64,000 nt of DNA from Andreprevotia chitinilytica DSM 18519. Its GTDB lineage: Bacteria > Pseudomonadota > Gammaproteobacteria > Burkholderiales > Chitinibacteraceae. Where the stretch lies: the NCBI RefSeq assembly GCF_000711875.1, contig NZ_JONM01000011.1, forward strand, positions 85,979-149,978, read 5' to 3'. Made by a program: the position numbers and the translations under genes. Of this stretch, positions 36,061 through 43,628 are shown one piece after another; the first letter of the stretch is position 1; the number at the start of each line of letters is the position of its first letter. The notes under the pieces are model-generated. The model saw nothing but the letters and a program-made list of their open reading frames with translations, did not search any database and was not told the origin of the DNA.

Positions 36061-36439
36061 AAATAAGTACCTGCTCTACCGCGCTTTGTAGTGTGGATTC
36101 CTTCGCAGCCTCCCAAGCTACGCCATGAATGGCCGCAATGGCCTCCGGCCCTAGGAGTGGGTTTGACTCACTGTCGGCAGCACAAGCTTCCCCATCTGTT
36201 ATTTGGACTAAGTTCGCGTGTTCGGAGAGAGTATTAAATAGATTTTGTAGGTTATTTCTCTCAAAAGAGTCTTGAAACTGAGCCAACGCAATTCGTGCAT
36301 CTTCAAATGGATGGTCTGCCTTGGTCTCAGTGGACAACGGGTTAAGCACTGAATTGCGCCGTTTGTAGCTCAAACCAGTCAGGCAAATGACGCAATAAAG
36401 AAATGGCCCAGCAAAGCAGGGCCATTTCTTTATTGCCAT
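36017..36439 (-). CDS. Hypothetical protein bounded by two hairpins, probably a gene remnant
   Basis: 140 codons. The first ~16 and last ~14 residues are encoded by the two perfect hairpins, so only the middle (about LNPLSTETKADHPFEDARIA to LQSAVEQVLIF) is likely genuine coding. A GTG at the SVLNP segment is a better start than the ATG at 36439. No known motif. It may be a small immunity-type protein whose ends were lost. Confidence 0.35.
   Translation of the reverse strand: MAIKKWPCFAGPFLYCVICLTGLSYKRRNSVLNPLSTETKADHPFEDARIALAQFQDSFERNNLQNLFNTLSEHANLVQITDGEACAADSESNPLLGPEAIAAIHGVAWEAAKESTLQSAVEQVLIFTSKKPRLFGAFCW
36392..36436. terminator. Second strong hairpin, 18-bp arms
   Basis: Perfect inverted repeat 36392-36409 / 36419-36436 with core AAATGGCCC/GGGCCATTT, A/T-flanked on both sides, as expected of a bidirectional terminator. 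It isolates the small gene at 36509-36709 from its neighbour. Confidence 0.75.
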
Positions 36440-36508
36440 CGCTATTTTCAGAGCATGAAGTATTTAAATTTTTTTGCCTGAGACTTCATGCATGTTTCTG
36501 AATTTGGC

Positions 36509-36709
36509 TTATTTCGTGCAAGCAACATAGTAGTAGGGGCCGCTACCCATGCGTACGCCGAAGTATTGCGAACCTGGCCATACAGCGTCGCAATAGGACT
36601 GACCGCCCGCATTGCTGTTGCCGGAGACAAGGTAATAACGAACTTCAGAAGCCGAAACATTCAACATAACGCCACACAACAGTACACCCAATGCAAATAG
36701 TTTCTTCAT
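36509..36709 (-). CDS. Small secreted two-cysteine protein
   Basis: A 66-residue precursor. The ATG at 36709 follows GAGGAAT. Residues 1-20 (MKKLFALGVLLCGVMLNVSA) are a signal peptide, leaving a mature peptide of about 46 residues rich in Tyr/Gly/Ser with two cysteines that could form one disulfide. The family is not recognised. It has its own ribosome-binding site and a downstream terminator, so it is likely expressed as a single-gene unit. Confidence 0.6.
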   Translation of the reverse strand: MKKLFALGVLLCGVMLNVSASEVRYYLVSGNSNAGGQSYCDAVWPGSQYFGVRMGSGPYYYVACTK

Positions 36710-36959
36710 GGTTATTCCTCTGGGATAAGTGATTTGTAATGTGATCATGCTGTATCGCTACGTTCGAACCAGTTTGTAGCAGAAGCACTTATGACTTAAT
36801 TGGTAAGCTTGCGATCAGTTAAGCCGTTGGCATAGTAGCATTGGCCGGCTGGTTTTTGTCAATAAATTTAGGGTTTTGCCCACTGGCATTCCTTGATTAA
36901 CCCGTGGTAAGGAGGTTCGTAACCTCTCTCCCTTCCAACTCATCACTGCGCGGACAAAC

Positions 36960-37195
36960 ATGAAAGTCGAAACCCATACCTCGGCCACTCTTTTCAAAGC
37001 CTATCGGCCCCTATAGCCACATCGCCAAGGCTGGCTCGTTCATCAATGTCTCAGGCACGCCCGGTGTTGACCCGGCAACTGGCCTGATGGCTGGGCCGGA
37101 TGTGTATTCCCGGTCGCGTCAAATTCTGCTGAACATACGCGCCATGCTGGAATCGGTCGGCGCAACGCTGGAAAAGTCCTGCATGTGAACGTGTT
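36960..37195 (+). pseudogene. Frameshifted, 3'-truncated RidA/YjgF-family gene
   Basis: After the ATG at 36960 (MKVETHTSAT) a one-base shift is needed to read KPIGPYSHIAKAGSFINVSG, then VDPATGLMAGPDVYSRSRQI and LLNIRAMLESVGATLEKSC, which is the RidA fold. The last third, including the conserved arginine region, is missing and the frame runs into Rhs-like sequence. It is non-functional as read. Confidence 0.65.
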
Positions 37196-37199
37196 CCAT

Positions 37200-37315
37200 A
37201 AACAAAGCGGACGGTGCCGCTTGCCGTTGGCGTTGTAGCTGTATTGCGTGATGGCGGTGCCAATTTGAACTTGGGTGAGGCGGCCAGCGCTTGTTAAGGC
37301 GCTGGCCTTTTCCAT
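37200..37315 (-). pseudogene. Rhs/YD-repeat fragment
   Basis: About 40 codons with GRLTQVQIGTAITQYSYNANG, a single YD repeat of Rhs-type toxins. It abuts the RidA remnant head to head. The other bases between 36750 and 37386 carry no gene. Confidence 0.6.
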
Positions 37316-37386
37316 GCTGGCTCAGCAGGGATCACCAGGGAATCGGCAAACCCTGCCCAACGTAACCATGCGCGTCTGCGCTTCAG

Positions 37387-38739
37387 TTACCCATTGAGGG
37401 CAATGATGGCTTGGCACAGGTACGGTTCTGCCTGGTCGACGTGCACGATGTTGGGCAAAGTTCCGCCTCCCCGGGCCAGGCGGTGCAGTTCCTTGGGGAG
37501 CTGCGCGTTGGCGGTGCCGGACAGCAGATCGAGATCGAGCACGCCGCCGGTTGCGCCGGTGATGGTCCACGAATACAGGAACAGGTATTCCTTGCCGTAG
37601 CCGCCATAGGTCGTCAACTTGGCTTGTTGATTGCTTTGCATGTCGGCAAAGGCGTTTTCATCGGCATACAAATCGAAGACCGTCGGGCCTGTGCCCACGG
37701 GCAAGGTATTGATGGTGTGCTTGGGGTTTTCCACCGCGTAGTCGCTGTATTGGTACATGCCCGCTGTCAGCACGCTGGCAAATTCGGCGGTGAACATGGG
37801 GATGACCTTCCCTTTTAGCTCGCTGATCGGGGTCTCGGCAAACTTGCTGGCCGGTGTTGCCGGCGTGAACAGAAAATCGCCCAGGTAATGGTTGAAACGA
37901 TCGATCGTCTTCTGCAGGTTTTCATGGCCTTGGTACGAGGTGATGCGCAAGAAGACCGCTTCGCCCGCCCCCTGGCCGTTCATGAAGGACTGGATGTCGC
38001 TGAATATGTCCTCGAATGGCCCACCAAAGGCGCCATAGAAGTTGCCGTGATAGGAGCCGTGAAATGCCCACTGCACATTGCTGTTGTCGTTGTATACGCG
38101 CAGATCGAAATAGCGCACGCCGGCCTGCAACTGCTCGCCGATGGACAGATGCTGGGTAAGCGCCCATTCACCGCCGCCGCTCTCCCCTCTCGAGTTGTCC
38201 ACCTTGCTGCTGTTGTCGATATACATGCCGGCATCGTGACTACCCGGCATGGTGATCTGGTTCAGCTTCAGATGGGGGGCTTTCGCGATCAGTCTTGCCA
38301 TCCAGGTGGAATTGTCCAGCCGCTGTTTGGGGCGAATATAGAACGCGTTATTGACGATGTGATCACCGTCGGTGCCGGTAATCCGATAGACCTCAAGATC
38401 GCGGCAGCCCGCAGAGCTATCGGATGCCTGAGCACCGGCAAATTTGTTGTTGGCCGCAGCCTGATCGACGTGGAAGCGAATCCAGTCATTGCCGAAATAG
38501 AAAGTCAGATCGAAGTTCACGCCATTCGCGCTGGCGTTGATTTCCTCGCGCTCGCAACGGGCATTCAGGTTATCCAGCGGACCGGTGAAGTTCAGATCAG
38601 GGCGGAAGGGATCAGTGCGACCGCCTTCCTTGGAGTAATCCCAGTCGTAGGGATCGAGGTCCGTGACCGTGGTGGTGGTGATGTCTCGCCCGCTGAAATT
38701 CACAACGGACAACGTTGTATTCTGGCTTTTGTTGCTCAT
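37387..38739 (-). CDS. Phosphatidylinositol-specific phospholipase C X-domain protein
   Basis: About 450 residues from the ATG at 38739. An N-terminal ~140-residue beta-rich region precedes a PI-PLC X-like TIM barrel with catalytic His168 in QITMPGSHDAGMY, HLSIGEQLQAGVRYFDLRVY, and a second His227 in AFHGSYHG. There is no signal peptide at this start, although such enzymes are often secreted; it may leave the cell by a specialised system. Bacterial members cleave phosphatidylinositol or GPI. Single-gene unit next to gene scars, so possibly acquired. Confidence 0.8.
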   Translation of the reverse strand: MSNKSQNTTLSVVNFSGRDITTTTVTDLDPYDWDYSKEGGRTDPFRPDLNFTGPLDNLNARCEREEINASANGVNFDLTFYFGNDWIRFHVDQAAANNKFAGAQASDSSAGCRDLEVYRITGTDGDHIVNNAFYIRPKQRLDNSTWMARLIAKAPHLKLNQITMPGSHDAGMYIDNSSKVDNSRGESGGGEWALTQHLSIGEQLQAGVRYFDLRVYNDNSNVQWAFHGSYHGNFYGAFGGPFEDIFSDIQSFMNGQGAGEAVFLRITSYQGHENLQKTIDRFNHYLGDFLFTPATPASKFAETPISELKGKVIPMFTAEFASVLTAGMYQYSDYAVENPKHTINTLPVGTGPTVFDLYADENAFADMQSNQQAKLTTYGGYGKEYLFLYSWTITGATGGVLDLDLLSGTANAQLPKELHRLARGGGTLPNIVHVDQAEPYLCQAIIALNG

Positions 38740-39197
38740 GCGGTTTGTTCCTGCCTTCTTGTTGGGGTCTATGGTAGAGGCGGCCAAGGTGCTTTCTTGA
38801 TTACGATTTCATGACCGGCACAGTAAAAACAGGGCTGCGCGGCCGCATTATAGATACCAAAAGCATATTTGCTTGGTTGGCTTGGGTGGTGCGCCATCGC
38901 ATGAACTTGATCACCCAATCTCACTGCGCTGACCAAGCAACGCCATCCCATTTACTGTCCGCAATCTGCATTGCCTTATAGAGCGCCTAAATCAATGGCT
39001 TATGTGTTCTACCAGACGAAAAATCGAAATTTCTGGAAGCCAACGTGGCTATTGCATTTACCATTTGCATCTGTACCCACAGGTTTTGCGGGGCTGGCCA
39101 TTTTTCGGCTCCCCACTTGGCCGACCAATCATTCATATAACAACCATCCTGCGCAAGCGCGCAGGAATAGCACAGGGACCAACGAGGAACCATATTG
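38740..39197. other. Intergenic region with a stem-loop upstream of the DUF917 cassette
   Basis: About 460 bases without a gene. TCCTGCGC/GCGCAGGA (39147-39166, AAGC loop) is a perfect 8-bp hairpin about 30 bases before the cassette start and may lie in its 5' leader. Confidence 0.4.
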
Positions 39198-40502
39198 ATG
39201 TCGTTACTGCAAAGCGCAAAAATTGTTTCGCTGAAACACATAAGAACAAGCAGTCGCCGCAAGAACCGAATACTTTCCCTGGTCGAAAACATTCGCGCCA
39301 CGCACAGCAAATACGAACTGGATTTGCCGGAAGGGTTTGAGGAAAAGATCTCGATTCAGCCTTTGGCCATCGCCGGCGAACAATTAGGGGTGGAAATCAG
39401 GCCGGCCACCATCCAGAAAATCATGATCATGTCCCTGCTCGCCAGGGAAAGAGGATTTACCCCGGTTTTTCTGCTGGAAGATCGCGATGTCATCAGCAAG
39501 GCTGACAAGCTGACATCATGGCTGTTTCCCAGCATGGCCCCCAACACAAAGGGGGAGTTTTTCTCGCGCGTTTATTTTGACGGCATCAAACCCAACAAAC
39601 TGAAGCAATTGCCGTTGAAATTCGGGGAAATATCGCAGGAGACAGCCGGCACAAGCGCCTTGATTCGGAAGCAATATGACGGGGCGATGGATACCTTCGA
39701 CCTGCCTTATGGTCAGATCGGGCTGGATGATGTTGCTGCTATTATTTCCGAATGCGCCGCTCAAGCGAGCAATATTGCCGAATACGGGCAAAGGCAGCTG
39801 TTTGCCATTCTGAAAAGGCTCGGTTTGACCAACGTGATATTTGCCGACCTGGGGACATGGGAAGACGACATGTACGCCAGCGGAGCGCTAAAGGAATTGT
39901 TTACCGATCCGGTGCGAAACAAACTGCATGAGCTCGGTTGCATCCCGGGCGGAAGCAGTGAATATTGGGGCGTTCACGAAGGCCAATGCCACGGCCGCGT
40001 TTATATTTCCGCCGATGAATCGGCAACGTGTTTGCGCTGCAAACAAAGCCTGCCGCCGTCCGAATGGCGATTTTTTTCGCTGAGAGCTATTCCGCGCATG
40101 TTTGCCATTGCGTCACTCGGCGTCGATTTGTTTGTGACTGGCGGGACCTCCGAATACAACGACCTCGTCTATCGCTTGTTTCAATCGCTGGATGAGCCGA
40201 TGTTTCCGTTGATCTGGAAAAGCGGATTTGATTATCAAGGGCCTTTTCAGCAAAAAAGCGAGGCCGCGGCTTCGGTGGCGCGCCAGGGGAAATATACTTT
40301 TCTGGATGCGATCATCGCCAGCAGTTATGCGACGGCCGTCGATGAACAACGCAAGAACAAGGATGCGATTGGCGCTGCAGATCAGGGGATTTATGCGCGG
40401 AAGAATATATTGTCACGAGCATACCAATCACTTTCGGATTCAATGCTTGCACAGATCATGGAACATGGCGTGCATTGGGCCGAAGAAGGAGAGTTTCAAT
40501 GA
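39198..40502 (+). CDS. Unrecognised 434-residue protein coupled to a DUF917 protein
   Basis: I do not recognise this family. The ATG at 39198 is preceded by a TTG in the same frame and an AGGA. There is no signal peptide or membrane helix. Visible features: an early basic segment (HIRTSSRRKNR), a Rossmann-like strand (GFTPVFLLEDRD), and a possible zinc site of four cysteines or histidines (GQCHGRVYISADESATC, then LRCKQ). Its stop overlaps the next start as ATGA, so both are made together. A metal-dependent or nucleotide-binding enzyme is possible; nothing stronger can be said. Confidence 0.6.
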   Translation: MSLLQSAKIVSLKHIRTSSRRKNRILSLVENIRATHSKYELDLPEGFEEKISIQPLAIAGEQLGVEIRPATIQKIMIMSLLARERGFTPVFLLEDRDVISKADKLTSWLFPSMAPNTKGEFFSRVYFDGIKPNKLKQLPLKFGEISQETAGTSALIRKQYDGAMDTFDLPYGQIGLDDVAAIISECAAQASNIAEYGQRQLFAILKRLGLTNVIFADLGTWEDDMYASGALKELFTDPVRNKLHELGCIPGGSSEYWGVHEGQCHGRVYISADESATCLRCKQSLPPSEWRFFSLRAIPRMFAIASLGVDLFVTGGTSEYNDLVYRLFQSLDEPMFPLIWKSGFDYQGPFQQKSEAAASVARQGKYTFLDAIIASSYATAVDEQRKNKDAIGAADQGIYARKNILSRAYQSLSDSMLAQIMEHGVHWAEEGEFQ

Positions 40503-41554
40503 AACGCTTGAGCAAAGACGATCTTGTTCATTATGAAAAAGGCGCCAACATCGTGGCGAGAGGGAGTGGCAGTGCCACTCCCTTCATGAGTGCCATTCTC
40601 GACGGCGACCAGGCCGAAATACCCTATTTGATGGACCCGGACAAGATTCGTGGCCATATGGCTTCCGTCGTCAAGATTGGCGCCACGGGCACTCAGCAAG
40701 ACTGGGGTGGATATTGCCAACAGGCGCTCAACATGCTGCTGGAAAACAATGGGGTATCGCTGTCGGATCTGGATGGTCTTCCACCGATTGAAATCAATCG
40801 CTCCCAGATGGATCGTGCGCTCTATGTATGCAGCATGCTGGACAAGCCCATGATCGATGGCGACTATGTCGGCTATACCGCCATTCCGTCGATTCCACTC
40901 ACGTATTCCGTTGAGCAAGGGATCTCGTTGAAATCCGCATATATCGTGCTTGAAAATACGGCGGAAGGTCTGCAGGAAAAAGAACGCGGCATCAAGGGCG
41001 ACGCTTACGGTTTCGATGCGGCCCGAGAGCTGGAATTGACATACCGGCGCCTGAGCAAATCGGCCGGCGTGGCCGCCGCGCTGTTTTTAACGAAACAACC
41101 ACGCATGCTGTTTCCACACAGTGTGACGAAAACCATCCAGCTGGGCAAAAGCATCGGCAATCGCAACCCGATTGACGATATTCTGGCCTTTACGAATGGC
41201 GCCTTCATAGGCTCGGGAATTCTTGCAGCAGTGCACGATCACTCGAGCAATGACAAGGATTTCAATGTAAAAACCATCCGCATTGGCAACTTCGAGCTAG
41301 GTATTGTCAATGAATTCCTGTTTGTTGATTGTGGTGGGCAACGTATCGTACGAGCGCCTCAAATTATCGCCGTGGTCGATCGCCACGGCCGCGGCATTCG
41401 TACCATCCAGCTCCCGGACTTGATCGGCCACGAGCTGTTCATTTTGAGTATTCCGCCGTCTTGTCCGGTATCAGCACAATGTGTAGCCGAGTGGGATCGA
41501 ATCTTTCAGCTGCATGCATCATCGATTTCCGACCGGGAAACACTGGCTCAATAA
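40499..41554 (+). CDS. DUF917-like protein
   Basis: About 351 residues; GGAGA lies before the ATG at 40499. The N-terminal pattern (LSKDDLVHYEKGANIVARGSG, then MDPDKIRGHMASVVKIGATG) and the C-terminal APQIIAVVDRHGRGIRTI followed by DLIGHELFILSIPP resemble DUF917, a family that includes an S-methylthiohydantoin desulfurase and neighbours of hydantoinase operons. The usual glycine-rich GTGGGG near the start is altered here to ARGSGS. With the unknown partner it forms a two-gene cassette; substrate unknown. Confidence 0.55.
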   Translation: MKRLSKDDLVHYEKGANIVARGSGSATPFMSAILDGDQAEIPYLMDPDKIRGHMASVVKIGATGTQQDWGGYCQQALNMLLENNGVSLSDLDGLPPIEINRSQMDRALYVCSMLDKPMIDGDYVGYTAIPSIPLTYSVEQGISLKSAYIVLENTAEGLQEKERGIKGDAYGFDAARELELTYRRLSKSAGVAAALFLTKQPRMLFPHSVTKTIQLGKSIGNRNPIDDILAFTNGAFIGSGILAAVHDHSSNDKDFNVKTIRIGNFELGIVNEFLFVDCGGQRIVRAPQIIAVVDRHGRGIRTIQLPDLIGHELFILSIPPSCPVSAQCVAEWDRIFQLHASSISDRETLAQ

Positions 41555-41840
41555 CAGGGCCCCGCCGCTGTGCAGGACCACAACCGGGGGCCGGTGTTTT
41601 GCGTGGCCACGTCGTCCTGCCGGCACAGCGCACACGGCCGGCCCGCTCGCCAGGCCGAAACCGCCGCCTCTGCCGTCAGGGTTTGGCGGGCGGCCTGGGC
41701 CCTCGTCGCTGTCAGGCAGTTGGCGGACCACGCGAAAGACGATGTTCTGGGGCGGACGCTGTCGCGCTCAATCTGCTTCCGGTCGTACGCGCCTCAGCCC
41801 ATCCTGCACGCCTAAGCAACTCGCGCCAAAACTGCTGCAA

Positions 41841-42246
41841 CCTTGGCGCTTTTTCATGCCCGCTCATCCCGCAGCAAACGGGGCAAATGCCCCGCTTGAT
41901 TAACGCCACATCGTGAATGGATTAGTTGGTCTGACCGTCAACCAATCCGTCTTGCTGTGCCGCCATGCACCAGCCCTCCAGATCATCCTGCATCAGGTTA
42001 TGCGCTGCCTGCAGGCGCGACACCACCATCTGCACCAGATACTGCGGCGGCTTCCGCCCCGCTTGCCACCACCGGCACCGCATCCAGCGCAGCAATGGCG
42101 CTGGTGATGATTTCCAGCGTCGGGTTCAACAGATTGATGACGGCATTCAAGGGCACGTTGAACTGATAGTGCTCGGGTTGGAGCGAGAGCAAATGCGCCG
42201 GGCAATGGTAAGTGCCGGGGGATTGCGGGTGGGGATGCTGAGCCAT
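41841..42246 (-). pseudogene. Fullest copy of the dispersed small gene, with a frameshift
   Basis: From the ATG at 42246 the frame reads MAQHPHPQSPGTYHCPAHLL, then SLQPEHYQFNVPLNAVINLL and NPTLEIITSAIAALDAVP, and then runs out of frame near 42050. Shifting one base gives PPQYLVQMVVSRLQAAHNL and the tail ending DGLVDGQTN, found also at 13.8 and 15.3 kb. The repaired protein would be about 110 residues with helical, phasin-like character (weak inference). A GGGGC/GCCCC hairpin follows. The 41555-41840 stretch downstream holds no recognised gene. Confidence 0.5.
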
Positions 42247-42303
42247 GATGGCCTCCTTGGGATTCGTTCAGCCTGAGGTTTTCGACGTCATTGCGACTTC
42301 AGA

Positions 42304-42351
42304 CTAAGGAATACTTAGCACGCAGTCAACGACAAACTAAGAATCTCTTAG
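42304..42351. promoter_or_regulatory. Tandem operators upstream of the XRE regulator
   Basis: Two similar palindromes: CTAAG-gaata-CTTAG (42304-42318) and CTAAGA-atc-TCTTAG (42337-42351). Their starts are 33 bases apart, about three helical turns. They sit in the divergent promoter between the small-family gene and the XRE gene and probably bind the XRE protein. Confidence 0.6.
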
Positions 42352-42373
42352 CTTTCAAGCTGGAAGCCAAGAA

Positions 42374-42718
42374 ATGACATCGGGCACGTCGATTATCGGG
42401 AAGCGATTGAAAGAAGCGCGTACCGCTGCGGGGCTGTCGCAGGAACGCTTGGGGATACTGGCGGGGATTGATGAATTCTCAGCAAGCGCACGCATGAACC
42501 AGTACGAACGTGGAAAGCATGAACCCGACTTCAAGACGATGGCGCGATTGGCAGAAACGCTTGGCTATCCGCAGTCGTATTTCTACGAAACCAACGATCA
42601 GCTCGCCCAGCTGATTGGGTTATTTCATCGGATCGATGAGGCTGGGAGGCTGGTTTTAATTGAAAAGGCTGTGGAACTTGTGGGGGTGGATGATGATGGT
42701 GGCAACGTACCTGAATAA
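42374..42718 (+). CDS. XRE-family HTH transcriptional regulator
   Basis: 114 residues. A Cro/CI-type helix-turn-helix (IGKRLKEARTAAGLSQERLG, then MNQYERGKHEPDFKTMARLAETL) is followed by a short helical C-terminus with an aromatic PQSYFYETND. This is the small stand-alone type found in accessory regions. Two CTAAG palindromes precede it, suggesting autoregulation. It is divergent from the decayed small gene and upstream of the OLD/membrane protein locus on the opposite strand. Confidence 0.85.
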   Translation: MTSGTSIIGKRLKEARTAAGLSQERLGILAGIDEFSASARMNQYERGKHEPDFKTMARLAETLGYPQSYFYETNDQLAQLIGLFHRIDEAGRLVLIEKAVELVGVDDDGGNVPE

Positions 42719-42740
42719 TTTGGCAGCAATCCGTAGGCTG

Positions 42741-42843
42741 GGTTAGACGCGCAGCGGCGTAACCCACCATGCGATGCCACGATAAGCAACAGCCCCGAAC
42801 AACGAACCGCCCCACCGCGTGGGTTACGCCGCTACGTCTAACC
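42741..42843. repeat. Long imperfect palindrome (REP/MITE-like)
   Basis: Arms of about 25 bp starting GGTTAGACG and ending GGCGTAACCCAC (42741-42767) and its complement (42819-42843), with a 51-base loop. Such GTAACCCACC palindromes recur in many proteobacterial genomes. Confidence 0.55.
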
Positions 42844-42862
42844 AACCCTACCCGGCTCAGTG

Positions 42863-43567
42863 CTACTTCTTCATGCAGAGCTCTTTGGAGGGAAATAAAG
42901 ACAACACTAGACGAAAAGTCTCCCCATCCACAATTGAAACCCCCTGTTCATTTAGCACTACCAAATGCTTATTTGAAGCATCTAGCAAATCACCTTTTAT
43001 CTGCCCGCCCCCTACCACGCCAATCAACGCAGTTGCCCTTGCTGTAGAGTAACCACAAAAATCCTTTTTGAATTTGTCTTTCCCTTGAACATAGGCAGAA
43101 GCTGTCCAGAAAAACAACGGGAGAACAATAAAAAACAAACAAAGGGCAGCAATGATTATCAACGCCCCCACCTTTCCAATCGTTCTATCGTATTGAAAAT
43201 TATCATGGCACCAAGCTACAAACCGACCCCTCACGTGCCGTTTCTTTGAGATTTTTCTGCCCACCCCAAGGAAAGCCACATATAAACCCATGAAAACCAA
43301 GGCAGGAATAGCCACCATCCAATTCCACACAGGGCCAACAAAGCCCTCAAAGGCAACCTCCTGCACACTCATTGAAGGTGGGGTTGGCAAATTAGCTGCA
43401 TTCCAATAGCCAGAAATGAATGCGCGGCCTGCAACCCATGCGAGAATGCCCAGCAGTGTCATAGCTACACCAACATATTTTAAGAGTTCTATTTTTTCAT
43501 CCGACTTTTCTCTAATACCTGAATTGTGCCTAGGGCGATAACTATGAACCGGCAAGCCACTTCGCAT
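42863..43567 (-). CDS. Membrane protein of unknown function beside an OLD nuclease
   Basis: 234 residues with about three hydrophobic helices (LKYVGVAMTLLGILAWVAGRA, VGPVWNWMVAIPALVFMGLY and IGKVGALIIIAALCLFFIVL region) and a C-terminal soluble domain of about 60 residues. The family is not recognised. It follows the OLD-family nuclease gene on the same strand with about 60 bases between, so it may be the membrane partner of a defence module; this is inferred from position only. Confidence 0.6.
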   Translation of the reverse strand: MRSGLPVHSYRPRHNSGIREKSDEKIELLKYVGVAMTLLGILAWVAGRAFISGYWNAANLPTPPSMSVQEVAFEGFVGPVWNWMVAIPALVFMGLYVAFLGVGRKISKKRHVRGRFVAWCHDNFQYDRTIGKVGALIIIAALCLFFIVLPLFFWTASAYVQGKDKFKKDFCGYSTARATALIGVVGGGQIKGDLLDASNKHLVVLNEQGVSIVDGETFRLVLSLFPSKELCMKK

Positions 43568-43628
43568 AAAATATCTCTAGACAACTGAATTCGATTTTAG
43601 AAGAAAACACAGAGTGGATTACTGTCCA

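Noticed and set aside
37888..38814. 308-codon plus-strand frame over the PI-PLC gene
   Set aside because: Antisense shadow of a gene with catalytic residues in place.
41555..41840. Possible transposase or coding remnant after the DUF917 gene
   Set aside because: GC-rich frames on both strands without recognisable motifs.
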